Below, piece by piece: positions 62,791-64,000 of a DNA stretch of 64,000 bases. This DNA is from Acidobacteriaceae bacterium. Its GTDB lineage: Bacteria > Acidobacteriota > Terriglobia > Terriglobales > Acidobacteriaceae. The DNA lies in NCBI GenBank assembly GCA_028283655.1, contig JAPWKE010000001.1, positions 151,082 to 215,081 on the forward strand, in the 5' to 3' direction. The notes under the pieces are model-generated. The model was not told where the DNA came from. It did no database searches and was given only the letters and a program-made list of their open reading frames with translations. Position 1 is the first letter of the stretch. Each line of letters starts with the position of its first letter. The position numbers and the translations under genes were made by a program.

Positions 62791-63762
62791 TTATTTGCCT
62801 CGCCGCATACGAGCGGCCTTCACGGTGTTTGCCATGAGCATGGCGATGGTGAGCGCACCGACGCCGCCCGGGACGGGCGTGTAGGCGCTGCTGGTGGAGA
62901 AGGCCATCGGTGCGATGTCGCCGATGACAGTCGAGCCGCGCTTGGCGAAAGTGGCCTTGCGGGTCTCGTGGTCGGGATGCTCCGAGGGGAAGAACTCGAC
63001 AACTTCGGCTTCACCGGTCAGGCGGTTGATGCCGACGTCGACGAGCGTAGCGCCGGGCTTGACCATGTCTTTGGTGACGAAGCCGGGGCGACCAATGGCG
63101 GCGACGAGGATGTCGGCTTCGCGCGTGAAGTCGGCCAGGTTTTTCGTGCGCGAGTGGCAGACCGTGACCGTGGCCGAGGCGTTGATGAGCATCGCGGCGA
63201 TGGGCTTGCCGACAATGTTGGAGCGGCCCAGGACGACTGCGTTTACGCCGGAGACGGGGATGTTGCTGCGCTTCAGCACTTCCATGATGCCTGCGGGGGT
63301 GCAGGGTGCGAGCAGCTCGCTGGCGTCGGTGCCGTTGAGCAGGCGACCGGCGTTGATGGGGTGGAAGCCGTCGACGTCCTTGCTGGGGTGCACGGCTTCG
63401 AGCAGACGCTGGGTGTCGACGTGCGCGGGCAAGGGAAGCTGGATGAGGATGCCGTCAATCTCGTCGCGGGCGTTCAACTGGGCGACCAGTTCGAGCAGGT
63501 CTTCGGTGGTGACGGAGGCGTCGGGCGTGTGCATCTCGGAGTAAATGCCGAGCTCAGCACAGGTTTTCACCTTGCTGCGCACGTAAATCTGCGATGCAGC
63601 TACGTCGCCGACCAGCACAACGGCAAGGCCCGGTGTGTAGCCAGCGGCGACCGCGCTCTTTACTTCCTCGGCCACTTCGGCCTTGATCTCTGCGGCGATT
63701 CTTACGCCGTCCAATACTCGTGCCGCTGTCTGGTTGGCGATTGCCGCCGCTGTTTCACTCAT
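62791..63762 (-). CDS. folD: Methylenetetrahydrofolate dehydrogenase/cyclohydrolase
   Basis: A 323-residue bifunctional enzyme interconverting 5,10-methylene-, methenyl- and 10-formyl-tetrahydrofolate with NADP. Motifs: YVRSKVKTCAELGI with the catalytic Lys, ILIQLPLPAHVDTQRLLEA, PSKDVDGFHPINAGRL, PCTPAGIMEVL, VVLGRSNIVGKPIAAML and HSRTKNL. ATG 63762 (MSETAAAIANQ) is preferred to the frame start at 63831, which lies in the divergent promoter region. It supplies the methylene-THF used by TrmFO. The C-terminal ~30 residues are the usual PVPGGVGALTIAMLMANTV. Confidence 0.95.
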   Translation of the reverse strand: MSETAAAIANQTAARVLDGVRIAAEIKAEVAEEVKSAVAAGYTPGLAVVLVGDVAASQIYVRSKVKTCAELGIYSEMHTPDASVTTEDLLELVAQLNARDEIDGILIQLPLPAHVDTQRLLEAVHPSKDVDGFHPINAGRLLNGTDASELLAPCTPAGIMEVLKRSNIPVSGVNAVVLGRSNIVGKPIAAMLINASATVTVCHSRTKNLADFTREADILVAAIGRPGFVTKDMVKPGATLVDVGINRLTGEAEVVEFFPSEHPDHETRKATFAKRGSTVIGDIAPMAFSTSSAYTPVPGGVGALTIAMLMANTVKAARMRRGK

Positions 63763-63907
63763 GTGTACAAGGATATCGCGGCGCGAGGAATGTTTGCGTG
63801 GCGGCAAAAAACACGCACAATTCGCAAACAACCTATGGAGAGGGTTGCGTTTCTAATCCTGAAACGCAGCAGCTTGCGTAAACAACACTTCTATAAGGGG
63901 CGCTGAG

Positions 63908-64000
63908 ATGACCGATAGGGACAACGAAGAGAAGCAAGATCGCTGCCTGATCGAAAAGTTCACCCCGGCTGACCTCATCATGTTGCGCTATGACCTGCTC
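63908..64000 (+). CDS. Start of a gene running off the window
   Basis: The last 93 bp are an open frame from ATG 63908, preceded by GGGG 7 nt upstream, divergent from folD. It begins MTDRDNEEKQDRCLIEKFTP and continues ADLIMLRYDLL with no signal peptide. Too little is present to assign a family. Confidence 0.5.
   Translation, partial: MTDRDNEEKQDRCLIEKFTPADLIMLRYDLL

Overview
The window reads as chromosomal DNA of an acidobacterium, most likely family Acidobacteriaceae (class Terriglobia). The evidence is GC-rich, densely coded DNA with two very large Oar-like TonB-dependent receptors that carry N-terminal carboxypeptidase-regulatory-like domains, a VWA protein of the Acidobacteria-specific type (TIGR03436 style), a sedolisin with Ig-like repeats, a B12-dependent ribonucleotide reductase, a full-length Lhr helicase and several NHL-type lipoproteins. 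No rRNA, tRNA, CRISPR array, prophage or intact insertion sequence was seen.

Layout. 1-8.9 kb: the start of a divergent Tat-exported protein, then a three-gene + strand set for the cell surface (lamin-tail/Ig protein, propeller lipoprotein, Oar-like receptor) closed by a terminator. 9.2-14.3 kb: minus-strand genes, namely a beta-carbonic anhydrase translationally coupled to a bestrophin channel, a DUF481 outer-membrane protein, an NHL-type lipoprotein and a thioredoxin-like protein. 14.4-21.6 kb: sedolisin and nrdJ on +. 21.6-25 kb: a frameshifted RAYT (IS200-like) transposase remnant, a strong operator-like dyad in front of an unknown exported protein and a TetR regulator, a WxxGxW-repeat protein and kdsC. 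25-29.9 kb: lhr with a 55-codon DUF5522 gene overlapping its stop codon. 29.9-36.6 kb: a minus-strand operon DUF5666 - Oar-like receptor - VWA protein behind a textbook ECF sigma promoter. 36.8-41.8 kb: egtB-egtD (ergothioneine), an SRAP protein whose tail has absorbed an intergenic repeat, and moeA-moaC. 41.9-48.3 kb: a probable seven-gene minus-strand envelope operon waaA-lpxK-GT9-ICMT-DUF3108-DUF2007-TPR ending at a 16-bp terminator. 48.4-64 kb: housekeeping and mixed genes (GNAT, trmFO, a membrane protein, a Tat-exported glycosidase-like protein, another propeller lipoprotein, der, dinG-like helicase, queD, GT2, coaE, folD).

The genes fall into a few working groups: outer-membrane and surface polymer handling (receptors, VWA, lipoproteins, protease, glycosidase), Kdo/lipid A assembly (kdsC, waaA, lpxK, GT9), nucleotide, cofactor and tRNA metabolism (nrdJ, moaC/moeA, queD, folD, coaE, trmFO), and bicarbonate handling (carbonic anhydrase plus bestrophin). 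The most unusual observations are: (i) two unrelated large exported proteins whose last Ig-like domain is interrupted, just before its final strands, by a hydrophobic-Arg-cluster-hydrophobic hairpin ending in a perfect lipobox Cys; (ii) the carbonic anhydrase/bestrophin pair; (iii) the ECF-driven DUF5666-receptor-VWA operon; (iv) the 32-bp dyad before the unknown protein/TetR pair; (v) a near-identical 37-bp dispersed intergenic repeat, one copy of which extends a coding sequence. Everything is read by eye from sequence; no database search was run.
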